Part shown: positions 26,812-35,769 of the stretch, piece after piece
How positions within the stretch are numbered: position 1 is the stretch's first letter
Layout of the letters: the number at the start of each line of letters is the position of its first letter
Assembly (NCBI RefSeq): GCF_022836495.1
Contig: NZ_BQXM01000022.1
Span: 1-64,000 of the forward strand
DNA from: Desulforhabdus sp. TSK
GTDB lineage: Bacteria; Desulfobacterota; Syntrophobacteria; Syntrophobacterales; Syntrophobacteraceae
Reading direction: 5' to 3'
DNA length: 64,000 nucleotides
The notes under the pieces: generated by a model
The model's database searches: none
Told to the model about the DNA's origin: nothing
The model's input: only the letters and a program-made list of their open reading frames with translations
Position numbers and translations under genes: made by a program

Positions 26812-28814
26812 TCAGCTTTCCTATCGATTTGTACCAGAGGAACGATGAGCTCCTCGAGAGAAATGCCCCCGTGACCGACAGTGCGCTGCTTGTTGTGAAT
26901 AAATGCCTGTCTGGCCGGGGCGAGGAGAGCGAGGTAATCGTTCGGGAGACCGATGGGGTCCCATGCCAGCGTGCCCGGAAAACGTTCTTTCACATTAGCG
27001 CGAAGCACAGCGTCGGGGTATACGCGGACTCGCTCACCGCGCAGGTCCGCCACAGCCCCTTCCATGGGACGGCCGCAGCCTTCGGCTTCGATATTGCCAT
27101 GGTCGGAGGTCAAGTAGATTCGAAACCCATGATCCAAGAGCAGATCAAGGAGCGAGCTTAAGTAAGGCTGCTGAGCCCATTGGCGCACCTGATTGTGCAT
27201 GCCGGCCGTGCCCATTTCCATCCCGTGCATGATCTTGTCGACCTTATCGATCACCAGGCCGGCGATCCTCGCCTTGGGATGAGAAAGCGCTTCCGAAACA
27301 CTCTCCAGACTACCGTCACCCAATCCCTTGAGGTAGACGATCTCACTCGATGTGAAGCCTTGATCCGCCCAGAATTGCGTCCACAGCGCCGGTTCCTTGT
27401 CGGTGATCTGGATGCTGTTGGGAAAGAAGATGGGTGCCTTTCCGGCAAAGGCGGCCTGGCGCGAGACGGATGTGAGAGAAGGAATCCATGCAAAGACCGC
27501 CTGCTCCCGGAAGCGGAAACCGGACTGCCGTGAGGCCAGCCCTTCACGGACTACCAGCCACTGGTCCAGGGCAAGGCCGTCCACCAGGAGCAGCGCGACT
27601 TTGACGCCACGGCTTTCTGCCACCTGGCGGGAAAGGAATCGCGGGAGGTGATGCAGCATGACCGGAGGTACGGGCGGGAGGTTGACAAGACCGGCGTACC
27701 GTTTCAAGAGCCAGGTGCGGAATCCCGTGTCCACTTGTTCCTGCAATGTCTTGATATGCTCGCTCGTTTTCGCGGAAACGGTTCCGTCCTCTCCGTTCGC
27801 CAGTACCATCAGCTCCGCCCATATGCGGGCGAAGTGAAGCCACTCCACGTGCCTTGCATCCTCTGCGGGAATGGATGGCTGAAGGCCTTCGACGAGCTTG
27901 CTCAAGCGACGAGACCGGTCCGAGGCGGGATCGGTTTGCACACCGACGCTTACCCATGTATTGGAAAGAGTATCTGCATGCTCATGAGATACGGAATGAA
28001 GCAGTCCATCGAGAAAGAGGTTATCGACGTAAACACGGATGTCATGATGCTCGAAGGGAAGATCGACGGGTCCCTTTATGCTCAGTCCATAGGGCTCTTT
28101 CCGTTCGCGAAAATTCGAATCCTCTTTGGCAGCCAAGCGATCAAGGAAGATAGGCCAACGTTCCTGGAGAAAGCCGAAAAATGCTTCCCTGTCCGGAATA
28201 AGGGTTTCAAGTGGCCAATCGTCGAAGGTATTGTTCTGGCGCAGGAGCTGAATGAACCGTTCGTCGAGGATGGCGGGGATTCGCTGACCACGGTAATGAC
28301 GGCGCAATAGTACCCTCAGCAGATCAGACGGCTGCTTGATAAGCTCAGGAGCGATTTCGAAGACATGCAGGAGGACGAATCCCTTGGTGGCGTTATCGCC
28401 AAGTTGGCCGGGGGTATGCCGCTTTTGAGCCTGGTACAAAGCATCCATGTCCCCACGGTCCAAAGCGGTTACGACCGGATAGCTGAGGTTCGGGAAGATG
28501 TCCCCGAGGTTGAAGGAGAGCTTGCGGCTTGCCTGAAGAAGGTCATACGGCAACGCACCGAGATCGCTTGCCTGGGAATGCAAAACGACCACCAGGTCCG
28601 TATCCTCACCCCGGTCCCAACGGGAACGGAACTTCGATTCATAGGCGTAACGGAACGCGATGTGGTCCTCGAAGGGGATCAACTCAAACCCCCGTTCACG
28701 AACGCCTTCGAGAATTATCTCCTCGAGCAGCAAACCGTCCGGGTCCGCCACCAGAGTGAGCCGAGCGACCTTCGGGGTAAATTCTTTCAGGATTTGATCG
28801 CGCCAGCTACTCAT
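26808..28814 (-). CDS. pglZ: BREX alkaline-phosphatase-superfamily protein PglZ
   Basis: This 668-residue protein has a C-terminal PglZ domain. Its metal-binding features include ALLLVDGLALDQW (Asp nucleophile region) and LTSDHGNIEAEG (DHG metal ligands), followed by VGHGGISLEELIVPL, the hallmark PglZ ending. The N-terminal half is a helical region typical of type 3 BREX. PglZ is a core BREX component and a putative phosphodiesterase or phosphatase. It overlaps brxHII upstream by 8 nt and brxA downstream by 4 nt, indicating translational coupling. Confidence 0.93.
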   Translation of the reverse strand: MSSWRDQILKEFTPKVARLTLVADPDGLLLEEIILEGVRERGFELIPFEDHIAFRYAYESKFRSRWDRGEDTDLVVVLHSQASDLGALPYDLLQASRKLSFNLGDIFPNLSYPVVTALDRGDMDALYQAQKRHTPGQLGDNATKGFVLLHVFEIAPELIKQPSDLLRVLLRRHYRGQRIPAILDERFIQLLRQNNTFDDWPLETLIPDREAFFGFLQERWPIFLDRLAAKEDSNFRERKEPYGLSIKGPVDLPFEHHDIRVYVDNLFLDGLLHSVSHEHADTLSNTWVSVGVQTDPASDRSRRLSKLVEGLQPSIPAEDARHVEWLHFARIWAELMVLANGEDGTVSAKTSEHIKTLQEQVDTGFRTWLLKRYAGLVNLPPVPPVMLHHLPRFLSRQVAESRGVKVALLLVDGLALDQWLVVREGLASRQSGFRFREQAVFAWIPSLTSVSRQAAFAGKAPIFFPNSIQITDKEPALWTQFWADQGFTSSEIVYLKGLGDGSLESVSEALSHPKARIAGLVIDKVDKIMHGMEMGTAGMHNQVRQWAQQPYLSSLLDLLLDHGFRIYLTSDHGNIEAEGCGRPMEGAVADLRGERVRVYPDAVLRANVKERFPGTLAWDPIGLPNDYLALLAPARQAFIHNKQRTVGHGGISLEELIVPLVQIDRKAE

Positions 28815-31704
28815 CTCCAGCCCCCTCCACGCGAATCATGAGCAAGGCCACCATCTCGGGACAGACATGAGCTCTTTTGTCGAGTTGTTGCTGAAAGGTT
28901 TTCTCCTCTTGAGCGAGAAGGGCAAGGCGGTAATTGCGCACTTGCGGCAGGCCGATTCGTTCGATGGTCTTACGTCGGGCCGCGAAGGCGTAGTCCGCTT
29001 TCTCCCGCTCACGAGCGATTCTGGCTCGGTGTTCCTGTACGAGTGCCTCGTAGATGGGCTTCCCGTGCTCTTCCGCAGCCCTGTGCATCTGCGAGTGGAC
29101 GGACTGGGACACCTGAGCGTCGAGAATGGAGCGGACTTTCGGGCTTGCCATGAGGAGCTGGTCCCAGACATGTCTTGCCGTCGGCATGAACACCCTGCCA
29201 TCGTCAGCAAGGAATAAAGGCATAATCCTTCGGCGATTCCATTCCATGGTTGTTATGGCGATCCGCCACAGGGACCAGACACCATTGATTTCTTTGGGGA
29301 CGCCAGGAAGGGATACGATTGGAACCGGCTGACCGGGTGCGAAGCGGGGAAGTCGCATGGCCAGACCGCGAATCTTCGGCTCTTCCAGGGTGAGGTGCCG
29401 GGCGGTGGGAAACCTCTCGGCCTCCTTGCCCGTAAAGACCACGTTCGTGTAAATCTCACCATCGGGCCAGGTGATGTTCCAGCCTTGGCCTGCCTTCTCG
29501 GCCTGACCACCGTGCGCTTTCAGGTAGTTCACGGTCATCCGCTCAACCCAATAGGGCAAGGGATGGGTCAGGAGTCGCTGAGCTTCGCCTGGCTCAAGGT
29601 CTTCCGTCGCTCCGAGTACCGAGGCGGTCGTACGGGCTTCGCGCACCTGGTCTTGCAGCCGGACGATTACGCTGTCCACGGATTCTTCCACCTTTTCCGG
29701 GTTGAGGATCGCCTCCAGGTACATTTCATCGAACATTCGACCGGCCTGGGCCGAATCCAGCACGTCACCGGTCTTGTCGATCCCGAATTCCTCGAAGATG
29801 ATGGCGAGCTTCTGTTCCAGAACCTCCCGGACCCGGTGTTCGACCGAGTCTTCAAAAACGAAGTTGACAGCGCGCACGGTGTGGGGCTGCCCGATACGAT
29901 CCACGCGGCCGATCCGCTGTTCGAGCCGCATCGGGTTCCAGGGGATATCGTAGTTGATCACCACGTGGCAGAATTGCAGGTTCAGGCCCTCCCCACCCGC
30001 GTCGGTTGAGATAAGAATGCGGACTTCATGGGCGAATGCTTCCTGCGCTCTCTTGCGCTCCTCCATGTCCATGGAGCCATTCAGGCAGACCACCGAAAAG
30101 CCACGTTCGGTCAAGAAGCGCTGCAGCATCTCCTGTGTTGGAACGAACTCGGTGAAGACCAGCGCCTTGAGCTCCGGATCACCTTCTTCGGATTGGAGAC
30201 GGTAGAGCCAGTCGAGCAGCGCCTCGGCCTTGGCATCCGGCCCTGACTGCTCACATCGGGCCGCGGCATCGAGCAACAGCTTGACCTCCGCGCGCTCGTT
30301 CTTGAGAGCTTTGAGACGGATGCCGAGCAGCATATCGATCTGCTCCTGGCCGTCCAGGTCCTCCCATTCCTCCTCGGATGGGAGAGGAAACATGGTCAGT
30401 TGCTCCTGGGGAGTGGCGAGTGCATCGAGGCGTCTTTCAAGTGTTGTGCGGATGGCGCTTGTACTGGACACCACCAGACGTTGCATCAGAATCATCAGGA
30501 AGCCGATGTAGCTTCGTTTCTCCCGCATTGCCTGATTGTAGCCCTCGCGAACATATTCCGTGACGGCTTCATACAGAAGTTGCTGATCGCGGTGGCGCTC
30601 TCCCCAGGAGACCGGACCGATCTCGGTGCGCCGGGGTTTGAACAACGGCTTTCCCTCAGCGTCGATGGCGCGGCGCTTTTCGGTGCGGATTACGTGCGGC
30701 TGGACCCTCTCGCGGGTCACACTGCCTACGTCGGGAAACTCCTGAGCGTCGATCAGGGACATCAGCCGGTGGAAGGCGTCCGTCTTCCCCTGGTGCGGCG
30801 TGGCCGAAAGAAGCAAGAAATATGGCGCAGCCTCGGAAAGCCCTTGACCGAGTTTGAATCTTGCCACCTGGTCGGTGCTTCCCCCCAGCCGATGGGCCTC
30901 GTCCACGATGACCAGGTCCCAACCGGCCGATACCAGATCTTCGAACCGCTCGCGATTGTATTCGTGCACTTGGCCTTTGGTCCACCCACGGCGCTTGTCC
31001 ATGGGTTTAACCGAGTCCATCGGCACAACCACTTGGGAGAACATCTGCCAGGGATTTGAGATTGGTGATTTTTGATTTGAGATTGCAGATTGCTGATCTA
31101 AAATCGCTGCGGTGTTGTCTTCAAATCTAAAATCCTGCAATCTAAAATCATCAATGCCCGCGATCCGCCTCAGTGTCTTGATGTCCTCGGGGAGAACAAG
31201 CTGGAAGGTTTCACCAAAGTGAAAGCGCATCTCGCTGACCCACTGACTCACCAACCCCTTCGGAGCGATGACGAGCGTCCGCTTGACCAGCCCGCGCAGC
31301 TTCAGCTCCCGCAGAATGAGACCGGCTTCAATGGTCTTGCCCAGGCCGACTTCGTCCGCCAGGAGATAGCGCACCCGGTCGTTGGCGATGGCGCGGGACA
31401 GGGCCCGAATCTGGTGCGGAAGCGGGATGACGGAGGACTCGATGGGTGCTAGGAGAACGTCCTGAGTCAGGGCGTCGGCCACGCGCGCGGCAGCAGCTAT
31501 GTAGGCGATGTTTTCCGGCGAGCTGGTATGAGCGCGCTCAATGGGCTTGAGCCGGGAGGCAGGGATGCGGACCACGGAGTCGCGCCCGGGCAGCCACACT
31601 CGGTATGTCGTCTCACCCCAGAGCGTCTGGGCTTCGATGACCTGACAAAGCTGCCTATAGTCAAGGCTGAAATACCATGCGCCTTGTGTGAAGGTGTCCA
31701 TCAT
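28807..31704 (-). CDS. brxHII: BREX SNF2/RapA-type helicase BrxHII
   Basis: This 965-residue SF2 ATPase has motif I LLADEVGLGKTIEAGLILREL near residue 118, a DEAH box VIVDEAHRLGG near 268, LLSATPHQGK, and the C-terminal lobe STDAGGEGLNLQ and QRIGRVDRIGQ. The family is typical for brxHII of type 3 BREX, and a related protein is DrmD of DISARM. Residues about 183-216 form an odd low-complexity insertion (QQSAISNQKSPISN) encoded by a short repetitive DNA element. It starts 48 nt after hamB and overlaps pglZ by 8 nt. Confidence 0.9.
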   Translation of the reverse strand: MMDTFTQGAWYFSLDYRQLCQVIEAQTLWGETTYRVWLPGRDSVVRIPASRLKPIERAHTSSPENIAYIAAAARVADALTQDVLLAPIESSVIPLPHQIRALSRAIANDRVRYLLADEVGLGKTIEAGLILRELKLRGLVKRTLVIAPKGLVSQWVSEMRFHFGETFQLVLPEDIKTLRRIAGIDDFRLQDFRFEDNTAAILDQQSAISNQKSPISNPWQMFSQVVVPMDSVKPMDKRRGWTKGQVHEYNRERFEDLVSAGWDLVIVDEAHRLGGSTDQVARFKLGQGLSEAAPYFLLLSATPHQGKTDAFHRLMSLIDAQEFPDVGSVTRERVQPHVIRTEKRRAIDAEGKPLFKPRRTEIGPVSWGERHRDQQLLYEAVTEYVREGYNQAMREKRSYIGFLMILMQRLVVSSTSAIRTTLERRLDALATPQEQLTMFPLPSEEEWEDLDGQEQIDMLLGIRLKALKNERAEVKLLLDAAARCEQSGPDAKAEALLDWLYRLQSEEGDPELKALVFTEFVPTQEMLQRFLTERGFSVVCLNGSMDMEERKRAQEAFAHEVRILISTDAGGEGLNLQFCHVVINYDIPWNPMRLEQRIGRVDRIGQPHTVRAVNFVFEDSVEHRVREVLEQKLAIIFEEFGIDKTGDVLDSAQAGRMFDEMYLEAILNPEKVEESVDSVIVRLQDQVREARTTASVLGATEDLEPGEAQRLLTHPLPYWVERMTVNYLKAHGGQAEKAGQGWNITWPDGEIYTNVVFTGKEAERFPTARHLTLEEPKIRGLAMRLPRFAPGQPVPIVSLPGVPKEINGVWSLWRIAITTMEWNRRRIMPLFLADDGRVFMPTARHVWDQLLMASPKVRSILDAQVSQSVHSQMHRAAEEHGKPIYEALVQEHRARIAREREKADYAFAARRKTIERIGLPQVRNYRLALLAQEEKTFQQQLDKRAHVCPEMVALLMIRVEGAGDE
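31057..31158. repeat. repetitive DNA insertion inside brxHII
   Basis: On the coding (minus) strand the stretch contains GATTTTAGATT repeated three times in variant form, then a run of AATCTCAAATC-like units in the opposite sense. This is the A+T-rich intergenic-repeat type that is translated as SAISNQKSPISN. It is in frame and lies in helicase lobe 1 between motifs Ia and II. Confidence 0.7.
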
Positions 31705-31752
31705 TTCTGTCTTGTGGCTCCGAATCTATTTCTTCCTGGTCCCGCATAAAAT

Positions 31753-34700
31753 CTATAAGAGTTGATTGCCGGTGATGATGCGCCACACATCCCGCATCCT
31801 TTTTCCGTCCATAGGCAAGCTGGATTCGTTGGCTACTTCCTGCCACGTTTCAGATGAGGTTCGTTCAAGCCATACCCTCGCTTTTTGGAGCCGTGGTGCT
31901 GGCTCGGTTTCTTTTGCTTCAGTTGTAAACCTTTTGCCCATCGCCACACTTATCGAGCGAGGTACACCCAGGCTTCGCATGAGAACCGCTTCGATGGTGG
32001 GGACACCGAAGTAGATCATGGACGGCACAGAACGAATTGCGGCCTTAGCTTCCTCCGACAGCTTCTCATCTGCAAGTTGACTCATTGACTGAAGAGCTCC
32101 AATCCCCCATGAGCCTTGATGAGTGAGAGTCTGGTAGACTGTACGGCAGCATTCCGTAAGCCGTTTTTGGATATCTGCGACATTTCCAAAGTGCTGATCG
32201 GCAATTTCCCGCAACGTCTTGCCAGAGACCCACATTTGTAGCATGGAAGCGATGAATCTCTTATCTCCGCCACCAATAGTCGGGATGTTCAACTCTGGCA
32301 CCTTGAGCAAGGCGCCGACAAGGTCCTTCATTCCTTCCCCCCCCGATTGGAAAAGGCGGCTTGGACTCCACTCATCAACTGGCAGACTGAAGGACTCTTT
32401 GTCGTGGAGCAGATCTATGATGCTCTCCGGCGAAAATCCAGTGCTGTCCACCAGGCTCAAAACTCCGGTGGGAAGCTTGCTAAGTTGTTCGGCGTATATC
32501 CGGGTGGATTCGATCAACTGCTCGGCCAACTCAGGTTGATGTTCACTCAGCCGATAGTAGGCGTAGGTACGTTTGAGCAACTTTTCAGTGTCCGTAAGGA
32601 ACTGCGCATAATCGCCAACCTTCCGGTAGCTGTGGGCCAAATATTGGACAAAGCTTGACCACTTGGCATCGTTTTTTAACAAACGCCGCAAGTCCAGGTC
32701 CCAACCTCGTTCAACCGTATCTTCAATCATCTGTTCTAGCGCAGAAGCCAATTCGACCACCTTGTCGTTCACATAGGCTTCCAAAGAAGCATCATCTGGC
32801 TGTTGCGATGCAAAAACGACCAACCCAAGCGTATCTTGGAATAGGCGCCCTGCCCGGCCAGCGATGTTCCAGAACTCATCAGGACGAAGCTTGCCTTTGA
32901 TAAAAGTCTCGCCAATCCGAATCGGTTTGAAGTGAGTTGACAGAATAACGCTTGAAATGGGGAAGTTTACCCCTTGCGCCACCGTTGTTGTGGCCACCAG
33001 TGCAGCTAATTCACCCTCCTCGGTCAACCACTCCAACAGGGTGCGCACCTCAGGTGAAATCCCCGCGTGATGAACCGCCAACCCTTTCCCCAGGAAGGCA
33101 TATAGTGCAAAGTCCTCCCCGTATTCTGCTTTCACGAATTCCTTGACCAACGTAAGTCTGTCACTTTGCTTGTCCGGGAGTATAGCAGCCAGCTTCCCAG
33201 CAAGGTTCCAGCAATCGGTGGGAGAATACGCCAGCACGATGGAACTTCCACGGGAAGCAAGAGCTTCAGCGACGAGTGCAGAGACTCCGAGTTTCGACGA
33301 CTTAGCTTGCGTCAATGTAATGTCACGGCTTCGTTCGCGGTCAATGGTTACACGTTCGTCAAAGGCAATGGGTATGCGATGCGGCCGACTTACATGTAGG
33401 GGCTTCACCTCGAGTCCCCATACCTTCCCCCGGCCCTTTGGATACGCGAGGGCGATCATCTGATCGTTGGGCTGCCAGTTGATCGCAAGTGAAGGGGTTA
33501 CACTCTTCGAACGCTCGTCATCCAGCCAGGTGGCGAGCTCTTCCGCGTTTGGTATAAATGGAGTCAGAAGTAAGAAGTGAGTGTCCGGTGATTCACGATT
33601 GATGGTGGCGAGCACGAGCTCACTCCGGAGTCCACGCTCTCCGTCGCCCAGATTGTGTGCTTCGTCCAGCACCACCAAGCCAAGCGGTCGCCCTCCTTGG
33701 TCAGCCGCTCCGTTGCGGATCAACAGGTCGAGTTTCTCCGGCGTTGTCACGAGTACATCGAAACTACCAGGAGCAGACAGTAGCTCCTCTTCCAACGCAT
33801 CCAATTCATAAGCAGGCGTCGCCTGTTCGACCTTGAAACCTAAAGGCCCGAGGTCTCGCCGGAGGCGAACCGTAACTTGGTTGACAAGAGCCCGTGTCGG
33901 TACCAGATATGCAATCCATGCGTTAGCGACGTTCACTTTCGTCTGGATGATGCGGAATTCCGCCAAAAGGGTTTTGCCGCTGGAGGTTGGCATCTCGACC
34001 ACCACTGCCCGATTGCCAGTATGCATGACATCTTGGATGGCATCGCGTTGGGGTGGTAACAATTCAAATAACGGGCGTGTCTGTAGTTCATCGGTCAGCG
34101 CCCGCTTAAAATCCGTCATCTTGCTGTTGTAGCCAGCCAATTGGTGCCAAATAGTGGAGCGGATCAGCACTCTCGCAGCCATGCTGATCCACCTCAGGAG
34201 CAGAGCCAGTTCAATGATTCCAGCAGAATCCGCCGCTTTGACGGCACGCGAGAGATGAAAATCCACGTCATCCAGCGCTGTACGAGGCGTTCCTCTGCCG
34301 ACAAATACGCCCAGCATTTCGACGGCTTTCGCCAATTGATAAAAGGCCACCAGCTCGATGGCTGCAACCTGCCGCAGTCCATTCTCCTGTTGTAGGTAGT
34401 CCCGTTCGTAAAGCTGTTGGCTTTCGCGAAGCGCGGCAATCGCACGAGCTACGGCACGGAGGTCATCCCAGTTCTTCTTGCGCACCACTCGCAGGAATGC
34501 GTCCGCCACGCGAAAGAGAACCAACTTAGGCCATCCTGCTGTATCAGCGCTCACCTCCGGCACTGGCCAGGTATTCTCATTGAGATAACGCCGGATGTCT
34601 GCACTCCGATCTCCCAATACCCCGACAGCAGCAAGACGAATGGCACCTTTAACGCGCTCATCCTCGGTTTCTCCCAACGGCAACACCCGTCTAATGTCAA

Positions 34701-34983
34701 AGGCCAACGAGCAGTAATCACGAAACTCGATACCTTCTTTTGAGCGGACGTCTCGACGCCAAGCAGACGCTAAATCAAGGCAGCGCAGTTCGATCAAATG
34801 CAGGGACTCTTCTAAAGTCCTTGCCGTTTCCGATGGCAGCGACATGAACGCTGATGGTTCACGATCTGCGATGCGTTTCAGCACTGTCTTCGCTAGCAGC
34901 ACTTTGGCATTGTAAGCTGTTCTATCCAGTGCTTCCCGTCCGCCTGTTTTCGCAATGAGGATGTCCGTAGGGAATGCGGTCAT
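31753..34983 (-). CDS. hamB: Hachiman helicase HamB (SKI2-like)
   Basis: This 1076-residue SF2 helicase has motif I VVVEMPTSSGKTLLAEF near residue 332, motif II VVLDEAHNLGDGE near 440, TTTVAQGVNFPISSVIL, and motif VI NIAGRAGRLFQDT. A C-terminal SKI2-like helical region follows. The size, architecture and tight coupling (4-nt overlap) to a DUF1837 gene define HamB of Hachiman, which senses DNA ends or damage and licenses the HamA nuclease. The gene is visibly more A+T-rich than its BREX neighbours, suggesting separate acquisition. It is placed inside a BREX operon between pglX and brxHII. Confidence 0.88.
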   Translation of the reverse strand: MTAFPTDILIAKTGGREALDRTAYNAKVLLAKTVLKRIADREPSAFMSLPSETARTLEESLHLIELRCLDLASAWRRDVRSKEGIEFRDYCSLAFDIRRVLPLGETEDERVKGAIRLAAVGVLGDRSADIRRYLNENTWPVPEVSADTAGWPKLVLFRVADAFLRVVRKKNWDDLRAVARAIAALRESQQLYERDYLQQENGLRQVAAIELVAFYQLAKAVEMLGVFVGRGTPRTALDDVDFHLSRAVKAADSAGIIELALLLRWISMAARVLIRSTIWHQLAGYNSKMTDFKRALTDELQTRPLFELLPPQRDAIQDVMHTGNRAVVVEMPTSSGKTLLAEFRIIQTKVNVANAWIAYLVPTRALVNQVTVRLRRDLGPLGFKVEQATPAYELDALEEELLSAPGSFDVLVTTPEKLDLLIRNGAADQGGRPLGLVVLDEAHNLGDGERGLRSELVLATINRESPDTHFLLLTPFIPNAEELATWLDDERSKSVTPSLAINWQPNDQMIALAYPKGRGKVWGLEVKPLHVSRPHRIPIAFDERVTIDRERSRDITLTQAKSSKLGVSALVAEALASRGSSIVLAYSPTDCWNLAGKLAAILPDKQSDRLTLVKEFVKAEYGEDFALYAFLGKGLAVHHAGISPEVRTLLEWLTEEGELAALVATTTVAQGVNFPISSVILSTHFKPIRIGETFIKGKLRPDEFWNIAGRAGRLFQDTLGLVVFASQQPDDASLEAYVNDKVVELASALEQMIEDTVERGWDLDLRRLLKNDAKWSSFVQYLAHSYRKVGDYAQFLTDTEKLLKRTYAYYRLSEHQPELAEQLIESTRIYAEQLSKLPTGVLSLVDSTGFSPESIIDLLHDKESFSLPVDEWSPSRLFQSGGEGMKDLVGALLKVPELNIPTIGGGDKRFIASMLQMWVSGKTLREIADQHFGNVADIQKRLTECCRTVYQTLTHQGSWGIGALQSMSQLADEKLSEEAKAAIRSVPSMIYFGVPTIEAVLMRSLGVPRSISVAMGKRFTTEAKETEPAPRLQKARVWLERTSSETWQEVANESSLPMDGKRMRDVWRIITGNQLL

Positions 34984-35756
34984 GGGGTTGCCTCCCTACC
35001 GTAGATGATGTCAACCCATTCGTCTTTATGAAAAGGTAGATAAAAGCCTAGCAGATGAATTTCCGCTCCCCCAGGTTGGTGATCGATTCCGGCGCAAATG
35101 TTCGTAAGGTCTGTTTCGACTGGAGCACGCTTCCCGCTTACCAGCACGCCGACAAGCCACAGGTCACCCTCGGAGTAGCGTTTCAAGGCTTCGTTAAAGG
35201 CATCTTCCCAATCGGTGCCGCGCATCCGTACCAACAACCAACTGATAAGTTGTTGCCGATCTGCAGGTCGATGCCGCAACTGGATCATCTGGTTGCGAAG
35301 ACAGTCGTCGGTAGAATTAACGACTTGCGGGGGCACGCGATTCTCGGAAGAGGACTTCACTTGGCCAAAGACAAAACGTGGGGTGGCATAGCGTTGGATC
35401 CCTACCAGATCAGGACCCGGCAAGCTGGCTTTGCGGGTTCGCTTGTCAAATCCCGTCGGCCATGGGAACATGGCTTCGTGTGCATCCTCCAGGGCGATTT
35501 CAGCAAATGCTTCTCCGATTTCCCAATCCTTGGCTTCAGGCGAAGCCTCAACCTGCGCAACTAGTCCACGCAGATCGAACCCTGTCGTTTCCAATTCGAT
35601 CAGGTGCTGCCTGAGTTCTTCTGTTCCGTCCGACTCCGCAATTTTGGCAAATACGCGACGTATGAAGTACTGGCGACATTCTTCTTCAGACGCTGCAACG
35701 AAACCAGATACCTGAATATGGCTTCTTTCCGTTTGATACTGTAGTTTCCAATTCAT
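34980..35756 (-). CDS. hamA: Hachiman nuclease HamA (DUF1837)
   Basis: This 258-residue protein belongs to DUF1837. A PD-(D/E)XK-type active site can be traced: Glu82 in GEAFAEIALE, Asp116 in LPGPDLVGI and Lys134 in VFGQVKSS. HamA degrades DNA non-specifically once released by HamB. ATG 35756 is chosen because AAGGTGG lies about 8 nt upstream; an ATG at 35777 would abut its upstream purine run and overlap pglX. The stop overlaps the hamB start (ATGA). A longer frame extending upstream is only the shadow of pglX. Confidence 0.87.
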   Translation of the reverse strand: MNWKLQYQTERSHIQVSGFVAASEEECRQYFIRRVFAKIAESDGTEELRQHLIELETTGFDLRGLVAQVEASPEAKDWEIGEAFAEIALEDAHEAMFPWPTGFDKRTRKASLPGPDLVGIQRYATPRFVFGQVKSSSENRVPPQVVNSTDDCLRNQMIQLRHRPADRQQLISWLLVRMRGTDWEDAFNEALKRYSEGDLWLVGVLVSGKRAPVETDLTNICAGIDHQPGGAEIHLLGFYLPFHKDEWVDIIYGREATP

Positions 35757-35769
35757 CGTGGGATCCACC

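Noticed and set aside
28807-31704. SNF2 helicase as DrmD of a DISARM system
   Set aside because: pglZ, brxA, brxC and brxF are present, while drmA, drmB and drmC are not, so type 3 BREX fits.
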